From JAYVYM01 sp046593925 (lineage in GTDB: Bacteria; Actinomycetota; Actinomycetes; Mycobacteriales; SCTD01): 22,795 nucleotides of DNA. Within the stretch, counting starts at the first letter, position 1; every line of letters begins with the position of its first letter. The notes beneath the pieces were generated by a model. It was not told the origin of the DNA. It worked only from the letters and a program-made list of their open reading frames with translations, and made no database searches. Where the stretch lies: the NCBI GenBank assembly GCA_046593925.1, contig JBKJQN010000010.1, positions 1-22,795 on the forward strand. Direction: 5' to 3'. Below are positions 20,045 to 22,795 of this stretch, piece by piece. The position numbers and the translations under genes are program-made.

Positions 20045-22795
20045 CAGCCGCTACCGAACTCGCAGACAATACTGAGAACGGCAACGGGTTCACCGATGAC
20101 AATGGAGGCCGCCAGCGCAACATCAAAAACCACTCCGACAGGGGACGCCAGAGTAACCACGACGGCCACGAAGCCCACCGCGCCGGCGACCGCCACCACA
20201 GCGGAGAGAATAGACGCGCCGGCGGCGTCGGTGTTGTTGATGGGGTCGTCGCCGGCGTAGGCGTACTTGTTGCCTTGGGCGGGGTCGGCGAGGTGGGTGA
20301 TGCTGTCTTGCTGGGTGAAGCGGCCGGTGGCGGGTTGGTACCAGCGCTGGCCGTATTTGAGCATGTCGGTGGTGCGGTCGTAGATGCTGCCGGGGGCGAA
20401 CCGGTAGGGGTTCTGGCCGGCGGCGCTGCCGCCGGCGGTGGTGGTAGTGACGCCGTACGGGTCGTAGGCGTAGGTGCTGGTGGTGCCGGTGGCGTTGACG
20501 AGCGCGACCGGGCGGGACAGCCCGTCGTTGACGTAGAAGGCTTCGTTGCCGTCGGTGACGCGGATCGCGAGGGGCTGGCCGGTGGTGGGGTCGTGCTCGA
20601 TGTAGGCGTACGTTCCGCCGATACCGACCTGCTCGACCTGCGGGAGCTTGTTGCGGTCGGTGCGGCCGTAGGTGTACTTGACGACGGTGCCGCCGGGGAC
20701 GGTCTGGGAGACGAGTTCGTTCTCGTTGCGGTCGGCGTAGGTGTAGGTGCCGTTGCCGCCGCCGGGGGTGGTGACGGCGGTCATCTGCCCGGCGGCGTTG
20801 TAGGTCACGGTGCCCAGCGTCGGGCTGGCGGTGAGGTTCCCGGCGCCGTCGTAGCTGTTGCCGGCGTTGCTGACCTGGTTCGCCGGGTTGTAGGTGGCGC
20901 CGGTGGTGCCGGTGGCGGTCAGCCGGTTGCCGTTGGTGTCGTAGGTGTAGACGTAGCTGGTCGGCGCGGGCCCGCCGGTGGCGGTGACCGTCTTGAGCCG
21001 GTTGCCGGCGTCGTAGCGGTAGGTGCTGACCGCGCCGGTCAGGTTGTCCCGGCTGGACTGCAGCAGCGACCGGTCGGCGGTCTTGACGGTCGAGCAGGCC
21101 GTCGGGTCGGTGTTGAGGTTGGCGTAGCAGTAGGTCAGGTCCGTGACGGGGGTGTGCGAGGCGTCGCCGGTGCCCTTGTCGGCGGTCACCCCGGTGGCCC
21201 GGCCGGACGCGTCGTAGGCGGTGTGGCTGTGCACCGCCCAGGTGCTGTGGGTGGCGTTCGCGGCGTCCCAGGTGTCGGTGCGCCGGCCGTGGTCGTCGTA
21301 GCGGAACAGCACCAGGGTGCCGGGGGCGGTCGTCATCGACGCCAGAAGCCCGGCCGGGGTGTAGGTGTATCGGGTGGTGCCGCGGCCGTCGGTGAGCGAG
21401 CTCTGCCGGCCGGCCTGGTCGTAGCCGTAGCCGATCGTCCCGCCGCCGTTGGTGTTGGCCCGGCTGGTCAGGTGGTTCAGGATGTCGTAGCCGTAGCTGG
21501 TGGTGCCCGAGGCGTCGGTGCGGGACGACAGGCGGCCCGTCGGGTCGTAGTCGTAGCCGACGGCCGGGGTGCCGTCGCTGTAGGACACCGTCTGGGGGCG
21601 GTCCCCCAGGTCGTAGCCGTAGCTGGTGGTCCGGCCGGCGCCGTCGGTGGCGGTCTTGAGCCGGCCGAAGTTGTCGTAGGTGAAGGCCCGGGCGCCGAGC
21701 GAGCCGCCGGTGACTGGGGTGATGCCGGTCAGCTGGTGCAGCGTGTTTGTGACGTAGTTGGTGCTGTTGGTGCCGTTCGCCGGGTCGGTCGCGGTCGCGA
21801 CGGTCCCGTCCGGGTTGTAGGTGACCGTCGCGGTCGCGGCGAGCGCGGTGTTGCCGCCGGAGGTCTGGTTGCCGGCGGTGTCGTAGGCGTAGGCCGCGGC
21901 GTTGCCCTGGCTGTCGGTGCCGCCGGACGGCGAGAACTTCGAACCTGCCCCGGTGTTGTTGTAGGCCAGGCTGGCGGTGGCGCCGGTCGGGGCGGCCGCG
22001 CCGGTCAGCGACTCGCCGTTGTTCGCGCCGTAGGTGCCGGTGCTCGTCGAGCCGGTCGCCCCCGCCCCGATCGTGGAGCTGGCGACCGCGAAACCGGGGG
22101 TGTAGGTCGCCGCTCGGCTGTTGCCGTCCGGGTCGACCGCGGTCAGCACCCGGTCGGTCGCGTCCAGGGTGTAGGTGGTGTGCGGGACGGCCGCGACGCT
22201 CTGCGCGGGGTCGGTGGTCGGGTCCGCGACCAGCGTGCTGGTCCCGGACGGGTAGGTCAGCCGGGTGACGGAGTTGCCGGGCGAGCCCGCCGTCGGGTTC
22301 AACTGGCTGACCCGGTTGATCTTGTGGGCGGCGGCGTAGCCGAACTGCGTCACGCCGCCGCCGTTGTTCGTCACCGACACCAGGTCACCGGTCGCCGTGT
22401 CGTAGCCGAACGTCGTGGTGTGCCCGAGCAGGTCGAGGATCGTCGTCAGCTGCCCGCCGGTGTAGCCGTACGTCACCCCCCGGGTGGTGCTCGCGCCGTC
22501 GCTCTGGCTCAGGCCGGTCACCAGCCCGGCGGCGTTGCTGGTCACCGTCGCGCCCCGGGGCGTCAGCGGGCCCCGGTTCGACGTCACCGACGTCAGCAGG
22601 CCGCCGCCGTAGACGAACGTGGTCGGGTTCGCGTTGCGGTCCGCGACCTTCGTCAGCCGGCCGGCGGCGTTGAACATCAGGATTCGCGCGGAGGCGTGCC
22701 CGGTGAGCGTCCAGCCGCCGCCGGCCGTGGCCTTTAGGTCCGAGGTGAAACCGGCAGGGGAGACGTAGCTGCCGGTGGTCGGGCCCGCCGTGAAC
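20041..22795 (-). CDS. YD-repeat Rhs-family protein, 5' end outside window
   Basis: The last 917 codons are present. Almost the whole length consists of YD repeats (for example GYDQAGRQSSLTDGRGTTRYTY, typical G-x-x-x-R-Y-x-YDxxGR pattern), which form the cocoon-like shell of Rhs/teneurin toxins. Near the end is the conserved junction RWYQPATGRFTQQDS, then KYAYAGDDPINNTDAAG, where RhsA-type proteins are cleaved and the variable tip begins. The frame runs through the right edge without a start (upstream reads TGSYVSPAGFTSDLKATAGG), so the N-terminal secretion or anchoring region is not visible. Function: displayed or exported toxin carrier in competition or adhesion, by family. The repeated GTAGGCGTAGG-like DNA comes from these repeats. 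Confidence 0.93.
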   Translation of the reverse strand, partial: FTAGPTTGSYVSPAGFTSDLKATAGGGWTLTGHASARILMFNAAGRLTKVADRNANPTTFVYGGGLLTSVTSNRGPLTPRGATVTSNAAGLVTGLSQSDGASTTRGVTYGYTGGQLTTILDLLGHTTTFGYDTATGDLVSVTNNGGGVTQFGYAAAHKINRVSQLNPTAGSPGNSVTRLTYPSGTSTLVADPTTDPAQSVAAVPHTTYTLDATDRVLTAVDPDGNSRAATYTPGFAVASSTIGAGATGSTSTGTYGANNGESLTGAAAPTGATASLAYNNTGAGSKFSPSGGTDSQGNAAAYAYDTAGNQTSGGNTALAATATVTYNPDGTVATATDPANGTNSTNYVTNTLHQLTGITPVTGGSLGARAFTYDNFGRLKTATDGAGRTTSYGYDLGDRPQTVSYSDGTPAVGYDYDPTGRLSSRTDASGTTSYGYDILNHLTSRANTNGGGTIGYGYDQAGRQSSLTDGRGTTRYTYTPAGLLASMTTAPGTLVLFRYDDHGRRTDTWDAANATHSTWAVHSHTAYDASGRATGVTADKGTGDASHTPVTDLTYCYANLNTDPTACSTVKTADRSLLQSSRDNLTGAVSTYRYDAGNRLKTVTATGGPAPTSYVYTYDTNGNRLTATGTTGATYNPANQVSNAGNSYDGAGNLTASPTLGTVTYNAAGQMTAVTTPGGGNGTYTYADRNENELVSQTVPGGTVVKYTYGRTDRNKLPQVEQVGIGGTYAYIEHDPTTGQPLAIRVTDGNEAFYVNDGLSRPVALVNATGTTSTYAYDPYGVTTTTAGGSAAGQNPYRFAPGSIYDRTTDMLKYGQRWYQPATGRFTQQDSITHLADPAQGNKYAYAGDDPINNTDAAGASILSAVVAVAGAVGFVAVVVTLASPVGVVFDVALAASIVIGEPVAVLSIVCEFGSGC
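20044..20214 (-). other. Hydrophobic C-terminal tip of the Rhs protein
   Basis: The 57 residues after NNTDAAGA hold two long hydrophobic segments, SILSAVVAVAGAVGFVAVVV and VALAASIVIGEPVAVLSIV, joined by TLASPVGVVFD, and end in CEFGSGC. There is no nuclease or ADP-ribosyltransferase-like motif, and the length is too short for most enzyme toxins. The base composition drops in G+C relative to the YD-repeat core, as expected of an exchangeable tip. A pore-forming or membrane-inserting tip is possible; a simple anchor or a truncated tip are alternatives. Confidence 0.6.

Noticed and set aside
20280..22700. Many short similar DNA motifs that could suggest a CRISPR or other repeat array
   Set aside because: They follow the coding repeats of the Rhs protein, vary in spacing and sequence, and have no regular spacers.
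20035..22737. A 900-codon open frame on the plus strand
   Set aside because: It is antisense to the YD-repeat Rhs gene; its Gly/Val/Arg-rich, low-complexity translation is typical of a shadow frame in GC-rich DNA, while the minus strand has clear Rhs motifs.

Overview
The window is GC-rich throughout, with GTG and TTG starts and actinobacterial gene families (F420/flavin LLM oxidoreductase, mycofactocin-type SDR with its TetR regulator, IS1380, IS256 and IS21 elements, YD-repeat Rhs protein). It most likely comes from a high-GC actinobacterium; I cannot name the genus from sequence alone.

Region A (1-7256, minus strand) is a compact catabolic operon of at least eight genes. In transcription order it encodes a nitrilase, a MaoC hydratase, an LLM-family monooxygenase, a class III CoA-transferase, an MmgE/PrpD protein, a triple-domain RidA protein, a FAS1-like dehydratase and a second MaoC protein that runs off the left edge. 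Every junction overlaps by 1 or 4 bases. A good promoter lies directly upstream of the nitrilase. Together the genes suggest breakdown of a nitrogen-containing molecule: oxidation by the LLM enzyme, C-N hydrolysis by the nitrilase, enamine/imine disposal by RidA, then CoA activation and hydration. The substrate is unknown.

Region B (7474-13700) looks like a decayed integrated element. It holds a multi-HTH DNA-binding protein, an unknown gene pair (one broken), a broken M48 membrane protease, a tRNA-Leu-like 3' fragment followed by a terminator-like hairpin, clustered inverted and direct repeats, and a tyrosine recombinase cut after its first catalytic arginine. A truncated IS21 istB and the C-terminal end of an IS1380 transposase follow.

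Region C (13940-18458) starts with the broken end of an alpha/beta hydrolase (haloacetate-dehalogenase-like). A minus-strand MftR-like TetR regulator faces a plus-strand operon: a frameshifted mycofactocin-type SDR, an intact paralogue, a MoxR AAA+ ATPase and a VWA protein. A 17-bp palindrome overlaps the predicted transcription start of this operon.

Region D (18495-19836) is an insertion-sequence graveyard: the N-terminal half of an IS1380 transposase, then the C-terminal part and right end of an IS256-family element.

Region E (19853-22795, minus strand) holds the C-terminal 917 residues of a YD-repeat Rhs protein. It ends in a 57-residue hydrophobic tip with lower GC, followed by a 63-codon two-helix membrane protein that overlaps the Rhs stop by four bases. 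This is the most system-like part of the window: a candidate membrane-acting polymorphic toxin with a candidate immunity partner. Several genes in regions B and C carry frameshifts, so either these regions are decaying or the assembly contains indel errors; the text keeps both options open.
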